From assembly GCA_036522515.1 (NCBI GenBank), contig DATDFQ010000054.1, forward strand, positions 39,383-103,382: DNA of 64,000 bases, read 5' to 3'. The position numbers and the translations under genes are program-made. The notes beneath the pieces are model-generated. The model was not told where the DNA came from. It saw only the letters and a program-made list of their open reading frames with translations, and searched no databases. Numbering within the stretch: position 1 is the stretch's first letter; the number at the start of each line of letters is the position of its first letter. Source of the stretch: Bacteroidota bacterium (GTDB taxonomy: Bacteria > Bacteroidota > Ignavibacteria > UBA10030 > SZUA-254). Positions 26,667 through 35,910 of this stretch are shown here, in pieces.

Positions 26667-28076
26667 TCAATCATGTTTTCGCGCTTCCTGAAACTCCGCA
26701 CTCTTCGTCCCTTCCAGAATCAGCAACTCCGGCTTCTTCAGGTCGATTGCGAGTGTCAGCTCCTCACCGGCCGGATTGCGGAAGAGCCCACAGATATAGT
26801 CCGAACCACGCCGGCTGAAGACCTTCTTGTAATAAAGATACTTCCTGGCAAGAGGGAGCTGCTCCACCTCGACAAGCGTGGCGAGGGCTTCGATCGTCGA
26901 CTCCGCGCCCGAGTTCCTGTTGAGCGTCGTCGAATCCCTGATTCCGTCGAAGCATCGCCCGTTTGCGGAATCGTACATCGGCTGCCCGAGGACGTTGTTC
27001 CCAAGAAGCCACGAGGCCGCCAATCCGGACATCGTGAGATAACGGGGGTCATTCGTCGCTTCGTACAACCGGATCAAGCCCACCGCCATCGGACGGACGG
27101 CGTACGCGATCTGTTCAAACCCGGTCCTCTTCGTGCTGTCCGCCACGTCGAGCTCCTTCATGAACCCCTCGATGAGCAAACGGCTGTACCACCCTTCCGC
27201 TTCACGCCTGGCTGATTCGACCATCGTCGAGTCTTTCAGAATCCTGCCCGAGAGCGCGAGGGCCTGAGTCTGGCCGTTTCCCCACATGTGCCACATCGTC
27301 TCCCACGACCGGTGCAACCCGTAGGGGAATGTCTTCAGGTCGCCCTCCTGCATCGTCATAAGAGCGCGGGCGAGCTTCTCGATGTACCCCTTCACCCTCT
27401 TATCCTTCGTGGCCGCGAAATAATTGTTCAGCCCCAGGAGCAGCTCAGACGTCGCATCCGCGCCAGACTCGTAGAAGAGCCACCCCGGAATGCGAAGATG
27501 GCGAACCTCTTTCTCCTTGCCGTAGGCCGCTAGGAGCGAATCGATATTCGGGAAGGTTCGTTCCACCCCCAGGCGAAGCATGGCCGCGAACGACGAATCC
27601 TTCGGGGCCAGTATCCTGCAGCCGAGCCCCATCGACCAGACAGCCCGGGCGGCCCACCACCCGAACGACTTGAAGCTGGTCTTGCCCCCGGTATTGATGG
27701 AGTGGTCCTGAAGGACAAAGTTGTAGAATTTGCCGTCGGGAGTTTCCATCTTCACGATGAATTTCAGGAGCGAAACCGCTCTCTTTCGGCTCTCTTCAGA
27801 TCCGGTGAGCTCATAATGGCGGAGATAGACGACGGCAGCCCGGCCGGCGTCATCCACGCAAGCGACGCCCTCGAGCCCCGATTCGGCGGCGCCGACCCAG
27901 CCGTAATCGGGGTAATTGGCATAGACGTGCACAATATCGACGCTGTCTCCGAGAAATTCGATCCGCTCCGTCAGGTGCCGGAGGTGATTGAAATTGACGA
28001 GCCCTGCCTGTTCCTGCGCGCAGAGTATCGGCAGGACCATCAGCAGAAGAGAGAAAGCCGCGAGCACCCGTTTCAT
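26667..28076 (-). CDS. Exported protein of the alpha/alpha-toroid glycosidase type, family unknown
   Basis: 469 residues. A signal peptide (LAAFSLLLMVLPILCAQ) is followed by an all-helical body with regularly spaced hairpins: VDDAGRAAVVYLRHYELTGS, then FKSFGWWAARAVWSMGLG, then YAVRPMAVGLIRLYEATNDP. This pattern is typical of six-hairpin glycosidases, but I see no catalytic signature I can name. The ATG at 28076 overlaps the kinase stop by 4 nt (ATGA), fixing the start and tying it to the sugar-metabolism genes. Expected location is the periplasm or outer surface. Confidence 0.7.
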   Translation of the reverse strand: MKRVLAAFSLLLMVLPILCAQEQAGLVNFNHLRHLTERIEFLGDSVDIVHVYANYPDYGWVGAAESGLEGVACVDDAGRAAVVYLRHYELTGSEESRKRAVSLLKFIVKMETPDGKFYNFVLQDHSINTGGKTSFKSFGWWAARAVWSMGLGCRILAPKDSSFAAMLRLGVERTFPNIDSLLAAYGKEKEVRHLRIPGWLFYESGADATSELLLGLNNYFAATKDKRVKGYIEKLARALMTMQEGDLKTFPYGLHRSWETMWHMWGNGQTQALALSGRILKDSTMVESARREAEGWYSRLLIEGFMKELDVADSTKRTGFEQIAYAVRPMAVGLIRLYEATNDPRYLTMSGLAASWLLGNNVLGQPMYDSANGRCFDGIRDSTTLNRNSGAESTIEALATLVEVEQLPLARKYLYYKKVFSRRGSDYICGLFRNPAGEELTLAIDLKKPELLILEGTKSAEFQEARKHD

Positions 28077-29056
28077 GAGCCCCTCCATGTTCGTTCGAGA
28101 AACGACTCCACCTGTGAGCGGGTCGGGAGAGAGGAAATGACGCCGAATCTTGTCGCCGTCAGGGCGCCTGCCGCGTTCGCGAACCTGCAGATCGACTCAA
28201 GCGCGGTTGCAGGAAGCTCTCCGAACCGGTTTGCGTTTTTCAGAATCCCGAAGAGCAGGGCGGCAAGAAAACTATCCCCGCATCCGGTCGTGTCGACGGC
28301 CCTCACCCTGAATCCGGGGACGAACACCGAGGTCCCGCCGGTGTAGGCGTGGCATCCCCTCCCGCCGGCGGTGATCACGACGATGAGCGGTCCGAGGCCG
28401 AGGAGTTTTCGCGCGGCGCCATGGACGCTCCTGCTCCCTGTCAGGAATTGCGCCTCGGTGTCGTTCAGCCGCAGGATCGAGCTCAGCTTCACCATGGCAA
28501 GAGAAACGTGTTTTGCCTCGCGCCGGGAGTTCCAGAGGGACAACCTTATGTTAGGGTCGAACGAGACCGCCATTCCGGATCGTACGGCCTTTTGCGCAAT
28601 CTCTATCATGGTCGTGCGTGCAGGCTCTCTCAGAAGCGGAAATGATCCCAGATGAACGATTCTGGATCCTGAAATCTGCGTGAAGTCGATGTCCCGGGTC
28701 TCAATGAATTCATCCGCCGGATCGCGTTCCCAGAAGGCGAAATCGCGGTCGCCGGATTTCGTCCGCGAGACGAACGCGAGCCTGGTCCGGCGCGCGCCGT
28801 CGGTGCGGATGCCCGAGGTGTCCACGCCCCGCTTCCCGAGTTCGCGCTTCAGGAATTCCCCGAAGGGATCGCGCCCGACTTTTCCGAGGAATGCGGTGCG
28901 GACGCCCAGCCGGGAAAGTCCGACAGCGACGTTCGCCGCCGCCCCTCCCGCATGTTTCAAAAATCCGGGCGAATCTACAAGCGTAACCCCCGCCCTCGTC
29001 GACACGAAATCCACGATCACTTCACCGACGCACGAAACCTCAGCAGGCCGTTTCAT
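28073..29056 (-). CDS. PfkB family sugar kinase
   Basis: 327 residues. The PfkB fold is shown by CVGEVIVDFVSTRAG at the start, KHAGGAAANVAVGLSRLGV (sugar-binding GG motif), VGRDPFGEFLKREL, and the C-terminal DTTGCGDSFLAALLFG with the catalytic Asp. It is likely a fructokinase-, ribokinase- or ketodeoxygluconate-kinase-like enzyme phosphorylating a sugar made in this pathway. It overlaps the dehydrogenase stop by 4 nt and the next gene by 4 nt. A dehydrogenase followed by a kinase suggests that a polyol or sugar is oxidised and then phosphorylated; that pairing is inference. Confidence 0.88.
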   Translation of the reverse strand: MKRPAEVSCVGEVIVDFVSTRAGVTLVDSPGFLKHAGGAAANVAVGLSRLGVRTAFLGKVGRDPFGEFLKRELGKRGVDTSGIRTDGARRTRLAFVSRTKSGDRDFAFWERDPADEFIETRDIDFTQISGSRIVHLGSFPLLREPARTTMIEIAQKAVRSGMAVSFDPNIRLSLWNSRREAKHVSLAMVKLSSILRLNDTEAQFLTGSRSVHGAARKLLGLGPLIVVITAGGRGCHAYTGGTSVFVPGFRVRAVDTTGCGDSFLAALLFGILKNANRFGELPATALESICRFANAAGALTATRFGVISSLPTRSQVESFLERTWRGS

Positions 29057-30069
29057 GAGTGCGGTAGAATGATGCTCTTGATCGTCAGGCCCTCGCGCTG
29101 GTGCCGAAGCGCCTCGCCCACCCCGTCGAGGGGGAACTGGTCTATCCGGAAGAGGTCTGTCCGGACCTTCCCGGCGTCGAGCAGGGCGATCGAACGGCCG
29201 AAGGTGTGCGGATTCACGTACGAACCGACGATCGTCAGCTCCTTGAAATAAACCTGGTTGGGCTCCACGGGGATGGTGGCGCCCGGGGGGCTCACGCCGA
29301 AGAATTCGACGGTTCCGCCGCGCCGGGCCAGCTCGACCGCTAGTTTCATCGTTTCCACCTTTCCGACGCACTCGATCACCGCATCGGTGCCTTCGGGGAA
29401 GAGATCGCGCAGGGCGGAATTCGGGTCTCCGTCGGAGGGATTCAAGACCAGATCCGCTCCCAGAAGCGAGGCGATCTGCCGCTTTTCCTTCAAAGGCTCG
29501 AGAACGATCGTCTTTCCCGCGCCGGCATTCCTGGCGAGCTGGAGCATCAGGAGTCCGATCGTTCCTCCTCCGATGATGGCGACCGCATCTCCCTGCCGGA
29601 TGTTCGCCCTGTCGATTCCATGAATCGCGCAGGAGACCGGCTCGATGAAAGCGCTCGCCTCGGTCGACATCCCGGCCGGGATCGGATGGAGCTGGGACTC
29701 CGGAACGATGCAGAACTCGGCCATGCCCCCGTCGATATCCACACCGAGCGCCCGGAGATTCGAACAGAGATGCACCAGGCCCCGGCGGCAGAAAAAGCAC
29801 GCGCCGCAGGAGATGTTCGGATCGACCGCCACGCGGAGGCCGGTCTTGCCGCTGCCTGCCCCGCGCGCCCCGGACTCGACGACCCCGGCATATTCATGCC
29901 CGAGCACGACCGGAGGAGTGGAACGCGAGGTTCCCTCCACGATGTGGACGTCCGTCCCGCAGACGCCGCAGGCGTCCACCCGGACGAGCACCTCTCCCGC
30001 CTCCAGTTTGCGGAGGGGCTTCGTCGTGACCGTCAGGTCGTGCGGCTTGTTAAACAGCGCGACTTTCAT
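29053..30069 (-). CDS. Zinc-dependent medium-chain dehydrogenase, sorbitol/threonine dehydrogenase type
   Basis: 338 residues. Catalytic zinc ligands are in DACGVCGTDVHIVEG and VVLGHEYAGVVESG; the structural zinc site has four Cys in CGACFFCRRGLVHLC. The NAD-binding motif is AIIGGGTIGLLMLQLARNAG. The family oxidises polyols, sugars or amino-alcohols using NAD(P). With the PfkB kinase next to it, a polyol or sugar dehydrogenase is most likely. Start at 30069 overlaps the upstream glycosidase stop by 4 nt. Confidence 0.9.
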   Translation of the reverse strand: MKVALFNKPHDLTVTTKPLRKLEAGEVLVRVDACGVCGTDVHIVEGTSRSTPPVVLGHEYAGVVESGARGAGSGKTGLRVAVDPNISCGACFFCRRGLVHLCSNLRALGVDIDGGMAEFCIVPESQLHPIPAGMSTEASAFIEPVSCAIHGIDRANIRQGDAVAIIGGGTIGLLMLQLARNAGAGKTIVLEPLKEKRQIASLLGADLVLNPSDGDPNSALRDLFPEGTDAVIECVGKVETMKLAVELARRGGTVEFFGVSPPGATIPVEPNQVYFKELTIVGSYVNPHTFGRSIALLDAGKVRTDLFRIDQFPLDGVGEALRHQREGLTIKSIILPHS

Positions 30070-32624
30070 CTGTTCTGAAATTTGAGTTCCACCGTCTGGG
30101 GCGCGTCGGTCCCGACAAGAGAAATGCGGTACTCGATCAGCCCGTCGGGGCCGATCGACCGCTTGTAGGAGGTTCTGGCCTTCCCGTCGATCAACATCTT
30201 CTTCAGAAAGAAGGGTGAGATGACGCGTGCGGCGATCCGATGGAGCTTGAAGGAGGAGAGGAGCAGCGTCATCGTCCCGGTATTCCCGGAATACCCGGCG
30301 TGTTGCAGGATCGCGTTGACGCTCTCAAGGTAAGGGGTCTCGGGCGTGCCGTAGGTTGCGGCGAGCGAGCCCGGGGCGCGGGCGTCGAGCGGCAGGACAA
30401 GCGAGGGCAGGCTCCGGCCTCCGCTCACGATCGAACGCAACCGGTCGGCCTTTCCTGTCAGCGTCACTTCGTGCGATCCGCCGAAGGCGTAGGTGCAACG
30501 GATCGAATCGGGCATGAGGGGGAGCTCCTCCGCAAGAGAAAGGTTCCATTCGTTATCCCGGAACCCGCAGAGCTCGTAGAGCACGTTGAGATAGAACCCG
30601 GCCGCCCACATGAACGAGGGCTTGTCGATCATCCCGAACTTCGGGGATGAGTGATCGGAGAACCGGTATTCGTACATCGCGGGAACCCCCTGCGGACTCC
30701 GCGCCACGCCGTCGAGCGTCATGACCGCCTTCACAAATTTCAGGGCGCTATCCGCCCGCCCGATCGAGTTGAGCGCGAGCGCATACCATGCGTTCGCGTG
30801 CGGCCAGATCCCGCCGTTCGCGTAGAGATACGGGTCGCCCGCTTCGTTCCCCGCGAAGCGGAAAAAACTCCGCGCGGAATCGGTATGGAAATCGGGGGGA
30901 GCGACATTCATGATGCCGGCCGGAAAACGGAGGAGCTTCGAGGCGGCGCTCCCGACGAGCGATTCCGACCTGGATCGATCGAGTTCGCCGTAGACCGCGC
31001 CGAGGAGCGACCCCATATAATAGTGCTCGTCTTTTCTTCCTTCGTTGTAGTTGATCAGGTACTTGAGCGAGTCGTCCCAGAGGCGGTCGTTCAGCGCCTT
31101 CTGCATCGCTTCGGCGAGGTATTCGTATTCGAGGAGGCCTTCAGAGCGGTGTCCCAGGAGGGTGCTGATATAGACGTAATCCCGCAGCGCCCGTACGGTG
31201 AGGATCGTGAGATAGGATCTCGGGCCTTCGCGGTGCCCGATGTCCCACCAATCGGGGCGGTAGGCATGCATGAGGTTTTCCGGGGTCCGGTGGGAAAGGA
31301 TTTCTGTCAGGCTCTTCGTCACAAGCGGGTAGAGAAGATTCCCCAGGGAGTCATCACCCGAGTGGCGGAGGTACCGCGCCGTTACGATGATGAACCAGAG
31401 ATGGTTCCAGTTTTCCGGATCGCAGTATTCAGTCTTGTATCCGTCGTCGCGCCAGTAGTAGGCGTGGGGGATGATGAGGTCTTTCGAATGAGACGCGACG
31501 TACGACAGGTTTTGACGAACGCGATCGAGGTCGAAATTGACCGCTCCCAGGTTCGTCAGGATAAGGTCGTGCGTGAAAAAGAAGTTGTATTCCGCCGGAC
31601 AGGGCATCGGAACGACCTCGCCGTCGAGAGCATGCCGGTTCGTGGCGAGAAGCCCCCGGGCCCAGATCGCGGAGCGGTCAAGCCACTCATCGCCGGTCAC
31701 GAAGCGCGCCTCTTCCCGCGCTTTCCGGACGACGAACCGGTCATAGCCGCTCAGTTCCTCGCGCCACCCGGCGGCGATCCGGGAGAGCCGCTGCTTCAGT
31801 TCAATCCGTTTGCAGCTCCCCACAATCTGGACAATCACAAGAGAATCGTGCGGTGCGATCTGTTCGCGGTAGATGAACGCTGCGGCGGGAATGGTTCGCC
31901 CGCCCGATTCATCCGGGCGGGGCGGGGTGAAGTTCGGGGAGATCCACGCCGATGTTCCGCTGTCGGTGATTGCGAGCTGGCTCGCGCTCGTGCACCGGTA
32001 GACGGGGCGGGCGCCCGCGTTCATCACGAAAACCGCCGCGCGGGCCGCATCGGAGTCGTCGAAATTCGCCAGGACCGCGCCAAGGGAGGAGTCGGAGAAG
32101 CTCCACGCGGAATCTTTTCTGGCGTATGTCTGGCAGGTGCGGAGGGTTGTCTTCAGGTGGGTATAGACCTCAAGGGGAACCGGAGAGGCGGAATTATTGG
32201 TGAAGGCGAGGGTCGCGACCATGGCCGGTTCGTCGAGACAGAACTCGTACTGGAGCGCGCAACCCAGCTGACCTTCCTCAGATTCGAATCGCACCTTGTG
32301 CGGGCTGAGCGTGTAGCTCCATCCGTTGCGGCCAAGCCAGCGCTTCGGGCCGTTGCCGATCCTGATGCCGAGGGCCATCGGCCGGGAGTCGCCCCGTTTC
32401 CAGTAGTCGGTGCTCAGGTCGATGCTGTTCGCGACCGGATAGTAGAAACTGATCCGGGCCGGAAGCGGGCGGCTCTCATGAAATTCGGCGCCCGCATAGA
32501 CTCCTCCGACCTCGACCTGACCGTAACGGCCGTCGAAGCGATACCGGAGCGGGTCCTGTTGCGCAGAGAGGATTGCCGGCAGGAGCAAAAGTGCTGCGAG
32601 GAGACCGCGTGTTAATTTATCCAC
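30066..32624 (-). CDS. Exported six-hairpin glycosidase-like enzyme
   Basis: About 852 residues from a GTG at 32624, which leads directly into a signal peptide (LTRGLLAALLLLPAILSAQQ). An N-terminal beta-sandwich (DPLRYRFDGRYGQVEVGGV) is followed by a helical catalytic domain with EYNFFFTHDLILTNLGAVNF, YRPDWWDIGHREGPRS and NGGIWPHANAWYALAL. The last block resembles GH94/GH36/GH63-type (alpha/alpha)6 enzymes. Asp and Glu residues in these motifs are the candidate catalytic groups. The exact family and substrate are unknown. The start is uncertain: no ATG lies between the signal peptide and a palindromic repeat cluster immediately upstream, which may have displaced the original start. Confidence 0.78.
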   Translation of the reverse strand: MDKLTRGLLAALLLLPAILSAQQDPLRYRFDGRYGQVEVGGVYAGAEFHESRPLPARISFYYPVANSIDLSTDYWKRGDSRPMALGIRIGNGPKRWLGRNGWSYTLSPHKVRFESEEGQLGCALQYEFCLDEPAMVATLAFTNNSASPVPLEVYTHLKTTLRTCQTYARKDSAWSFSDSSLGAVLANFDDSDAARAAVFVMNAGARPVYRCTSASQLAITDSGTSAWISPNFTPPRPDESGGRTIPAAAFIYREQIAPHDSLVIVQIVGSCKRIELKQRLSRIAAGWREELSGYDRFVVRKAREEARFVTGDEWLDRSAIWARGLLATNRHALDGEVVPMPCPAEYNFFFTHDLILTNLGAVNFDLDRVRQNLSYVASHSKDLIIPHAYYWRDDGYKTEYCDPENWNHLWFIIVTARYLRHSGDDSLGNLLYPLVTKSLTEILSHRTPENLMHAYRPDWWDIGHREGPRSYLTILTVRALRDYVYISTLLGHRSEGLLEYEYLAEAMQKALNDRLWDDSLKYLINYNEGRKDEHYYMGSLLGAVYGELDRSRSESLVGSAASKLLRFPAGIMNVAPPDFHTDSARSFFRFAGNEAGDPYLYANGGIWPHANAWYALALNSIGRADSALKFVKAVMTLDGVARSPQGVPAMYEYRFSDHSSPKFGMIDKPSFMWAAGFYLNVLYELCGFRDNEWNLSLAEELPLMPDSIRCTYAFGGSHEVTLTGKADRLRSIVSGGRSLPSLVLPLDARAPGSLAATYGTPETPYLESVNAILQHAGYSGNTGTMTLLLSSFKLHRIAARVISPFFLKKMLIDGKARTSYKRSIGPDGLIEYRISLVGTDAPQTVELKFQNR

Positions 32625-32629
32625 CGCCT

Positions 32630-32775
32630 CGTTCCCACGCTCTGCGTGGGAACGCAATCCGCGGCGCTCTGCGCCGCAACCAGGTCGGGACGCAGAGCGT
32701 CCCATTTCCACGCTCCCACGCGGAGCATGGGAGCGAGATAAAGAATAAAGATCCCGACCTGAAGCATGTCGGGAT
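32630..32775. repeat. Cluster of five palindromes, REP-like family 3 and others
   Basis: Hairpins at 32630-32654 (CGTTCCCACGC...GCGTGGGAACG), 32661-32677 (GCGGCGCTCTGCGCCGC), 32687-32703 (GGGACGCAGAGCGTCCC), 32711-32735 (CGCTCCCACGC...CATGGGAGCG) and 32751-32775 (ATCCCGACCT...ATGTCGGGAT). They fill almost all of the gap between two glycosidase genes of one operon and end about 6 nt before the downstream start codon. Confidence 0.88.
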
Positions 32776-32809
32776 GACGAGGTGATTGAGAAAAGGCGAG
32801 TATTCACGA

Positions 32810-35101
32810 TCACGGTTCTCTCTCTTCGGGTTGAAGCTGGGTCTGAGTTGTCGTCACCTCCCACACCTTTGCTTCCCCCGCGCGGAGGCGTACCGGTTCA
32901 CGGAGCGTGCGCCCGACGTCCTCAATGGTGATCGTCCCGTGTGCATCGTCTGCGCTTGCCGCAAAGAGTACGACCCCGTCGGGACTCCTCAGGCCGGCGC
33001 AGAGGATCGCGCCTGTGTCGGCGGAGGTCTTCACCAGCTCACCGAGTCTGAGGGGGAACGAGCTTTTGACGGAGATGTTCGAATACAATGTCCCGTCGCA
33101 GAAAAAGAGAGTTACGGGACTCCCCTTGTAAGAAAAGTTCTTTACCGCGATCCAGCCCCAGCCGGCGGGGATGCAGGGATTTACCTCCAGGCCGTCGAGG
33201 GTGGGCCTGATGCCGAGCAGCCCTTCCATCCCCAGCCAGAAGTAGGTCGGCGGCATCCACGGGCTCATCGCCATTCCCCTGCTGAGGAAGCTCTCTCCGT
33301 GAAGACGCTCCGGAAATTCTCCGGGGACGACGTTGACGAAATCCGCCGGCCGGGCGGTTTCGGAAAGTGCGTAGATGTTCCGCATCCCCTCGACGAGCCT
33401 GTCCGGGTCGTCGCTTCCGCTGCAGAGGGCGATCCATGCCGTCAGGTTCGGCCATACTCCGCCGAGCAACTGGCAGCCGAGGTCCGGGTCGTAGTTGTGC
33501 TCGTGTTTGCTCACCGTGCGGGCGCCGAAGGGAGTCCAGATCTCCCCGGCGGTAAGTTTGGCGAGTATCCTCTTCCGCATCGCCGCGTCGGCCGCCTTGA
33601 AGAGAACCGGAAAGATGAGATCTCCGGTGATATCATGATGCCTTGTTCCGCCATTGGCCAGGTTGAGGAGGTAGAGGCCCGTTTTTTCGGACACGAGCTG
33701 CGAGTTGATCGCTTCACGGAGGAGCCGGGCCCTCTCCGAATAGAATTCTGCCTCTTCCCGATTTCCGATCCGGCCCGCGGTCTCGGAAGCGCACTCGAGC
33801 GCGGCGTAGCATTCGGCGTTGATCTCGGTGACCGCTCCGGTCAGATTGTAGCCGTCTATGATGTTCCGCCAGCCGCAAATTCCCCAGACGTTCGTTCCTG
33901 CGGCATGGCACCGGACGAGGCCGTCCTCCACCTGCGAGAGGATATAATCGCAGGCGCGTTTCATCAGCGGCCAGGCCCGCTCGAGCGCGTCCTCCTCTCT
34001 GCAAAGAAGCGCGTGATGGTGGAGGGCATAAACGTAGAGGGGCGTATCGTCGTTGATGTTGAGCTTGTAGTCGTGAAGTTCCGGACGCTCTTCATTCGCG
34101 CGGATGAATTCCGTCAGTTTTCCGTCCCTGTGAAAGCCATGGCGTTCGGCGAGCGCCAGAAGATTATGGGAGAAGTCGGGCGTGAAGTAATCGGAACCGA
34201 GAACATACCAGGCGAGATCGCGGATCACCGCGATATCCTGGGGAGGATCGTTCGTAAACGCCTCTCCGGCGCGGTACTTCTGCTGCACGCGGACGCTGTT
34301 GATCTTCGCCCACTGAAGTCCCCTGTTGATCAGCGGGTCGGGCGTCAGGAGCTCGCTCGCCGCAAGCAGGGCCGAATAGGCCGCCCTGCTTTCGTCGAGA
34401 AGCGTCCGGGCATCGCCGCAAAGAAGGTAGATCTTTCGGGCTTCGTGGATTCCTTCGGGGGAATATCCGAGCACGAACGACGCTTCGGAAGGTTTCCCCG
34501 GTTGCGCGGTCAGTTCGTATTCCATGGTGAGGGAGTCGCCCGAGATCGAATGCGAGCGTGGCGCCGCGGAGGCCCCCATCACCCTCGCCTCGCTCTCCCT
34601 TCCCACGGTACGAACCTCGAAAGAGCTCTCCCGGGGGAAGATTTGCACCCTCTTTGACGTTTGGTCCGCGGGGGGTTGCTTGGTGAAAAGCGTCCCGGGT
34701 TGCGGGGGGAAGGTCAGCGTCTGGCGGATGACGACCGGCATCCCCTGCGGTGAAGCGACCCGGATGATAAAAATGGCTGCCTGGAGGACCGAAGGCCGCG
34801 CCTGGATTCGCCTGTCGGTCGAGAAGGGAATAAAGAATCGCTTTCTGATTTCGATCCCGCCCGGGCCACGATAGAATGTTTCCTGCGACTCGGGACTGAA
34901 GAGCGTTTCGAGCGGGTTGAGGAGTTCCCCGCCTGCGAGGAATTCGATCGTCCAACGCCCCGCATAATACTGATCGTCGAGCGCGCTCCAGAGGTCGACC
35001 ATGTCCGTGGCAGCGGTAAGCCGGGCGAACGTATGGTAGTTTCCCAGGCTCGCGCCCGCGGCGAGCGACCCCACCGGATAGGTGTAGGTTGGATATTCCA
35101 T
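32810..35101 (-). CDS. Cytoplasmic six-hairpin glycosidase or phosphorylase-like enzyme
   Basis: 763 residues, with no signal peptide. Start at the ATG 35101, which overlaps the last base of the MalG-type permease stop (TAATG). An N-terminal super-sandwich (YTYPVGSLAAGASLGNYHTF) is followed by a helical (alpha/alpha)6 domain: GGVWPNLTAWIALCSGSDDP, MSPWMPPTYFWLGMEGLLGI and RPTLDGLEVNPCIPAGWG. The last block is the typical end of GH94/GH36/GH65-like enzymes. Immediate coupling to the permeases implies that it degrades the imported oligosaccharide. Substrate and mode (hydrolysis or phosphorolysis) cannot be read from the sequence. Confidence 0.8.
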   Translation of the reverse strand: MEYPTYTYPVGSLAAGASLGNYHTFARLTAATDMVDLWSALDDQYYAGRWTIEFLAGGELLNPLETLFSPESQETFYRGPGGIEIRKRFFIPFSTDRRIQARPSVLQAAIFIIRVASPQGMPVVIRQTLTFPPQPGTLFTKQPPADQTSKRVQIFPRESSFEVRTVGRESEARVMGASAAPRSHSISGDSLTMEYELTAQPGKPSEASFVLGYSPEGIHEARKIYLLCGDARTLLDESRAAYSALLAASELLTPDPLINRGLQWAKINSVRVQQKYRAGEAFTNDPPQDIAVIRDLAWYVLGSDYFTPDFSHNLLALAERHGFHRDGKLTEFIRANEERPELHDYKLNINDDTPLYVYALHHHALLCREEDALERAWPLMKRACDYILSQVEDGLVRCHAAGTNVWGICGWRNIIDGYNLTGAVTEINAECYAALECASETAGRIGNREEAEFYSERARLLREAINSQLVSEKTGLYLLNLANGGTRHHDITGDLIFPVLFKAADAAMRKRILAKLTAGEIWTPFGARTVSKHEHNYDPDLGCQLLGGVWPNLTAWIALCSGSDDPDRLVEGMRNIYALSETARPADFVNVVPGEFPERLHGESFLSRGMAMSPWMPPTYFWLGMEGLLGIRPTLDGLEVNPCIPAGWGWIAVKNFSYKGSPVTLFFCDGTLYSNISVKSSFPLRLGELVKTSADTGAILCAGLRSPDGVVLFAASADDAHGTITIEDVGRTLREPVRLRAGEAKVWEVTTTQTQLQPEEREP

Positions 35102-35910
35102 TACCCCTTGATGCCTGAGGAAGCCATGCTCTCGATGAAATACCGCTGGAAGAACGCGTAGGCAACCGTCACCGGAAGCGCGAGGAGGGTCGCGGCCGCG
35201 AGCAGAGATCCGAGCTGGGTCTCCGCCTCGCCGCCGATCACGAAGATCGTCACGATCTGCGGCATGGTCATGAGCGAACGCTCCCGGACCACAAGGAGGG
35301 GCCAGAGCACGTCGTTCCAGCTCGCCATGAAGGTGAGGATCGCCACGGTGATGATCACCGGCCGGGAGAGCGGCCAGATGATCCGGAAGAGAATCCGGAG
35401 ATCGGAACATCCGTCGATCCTTGCGGCGTCGATCAGCGCACCCGGGATGCTCATGAAGAACTGGCGGAACAGGATGATGCTGAACCCGCTCATCATCGCC
35501 GGAACAATGAGAGAAAGGTAGGTGTCGGTCCAGCCCAGCTTCACCATAAGGATGTACTGCGGGATCAGCGTGATCTGAAAGGGAATCATCATCGTGAAGA
35601 GGATCAGCAGATAGAGAACCCCGCGCCCGAGGAAATCGAGCTTCGCGAGCGCGTACCCGACCATCGAGCCGAATACGACCACCGATGCGGTGACGGAGAG
35701 CGACACGACGAGGCTGTTGAGCAGAGCCCTGATGATCGGGATCTTGGTGAAGACCGCCCGGTATCCCGCCAGAACGAAGTTCGAGGACCAGAGCGAGAAT
35801 CCGTTGATCTCCAGCTCCGGCTTGAAGGAGCCCGAGATCATCCAGAGAAACGGATAGGCGAAGACGATTGCGCCGAGGACCAGGAGGAGGTATTTTAACG
35901 CGGTTCTCAT
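35101..35910 (-). CDS. Carbohydrate ABC transporter permease, MalG type
   Basis: 269 residues with six predicted membrane helices, beginning KYLLLVLGAIVFAYPFLWMI. The EAA loop that contacts the ATPase is at DAARIDGCSDLRILFRIIWP. It forms the inner-membrane channel with the MalF-type partner, which it overlaps by 4 nt. No ATPase gene is present in the locus. Confidence 0.94.
   Translation of the reverse strand: MRTALKYLLLVLGAIVFAYPFLWMISGSFKPELEINGFSLWSSNFVLAGYRAVFTKIPIIRALLNSLVVSLSVTASVVVFGSMVGYALAKLDFLGRGVLYLLILFTMMIPFQITLIPQYILMVKLGWTDTYLSLIVPAMMSGFSIILFRQFFMSIPGALIDAARIDGCSDLRILFRIIWPLSRPVIITVAILTFMASWNDVLWPLLVVRERSLMTMPQIVTIFVIGGEAETQLGSLLAAATLLALPVTVAYAFFQRYFIESMASSGIKG

Noticed and set aside
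32786..34657. A 623-residue plus-strand frame opposite the six-hairpin glycosidase
   Set aside because: Shadow frame; it begins at the edge of a repeat cluster and lacks any domain.
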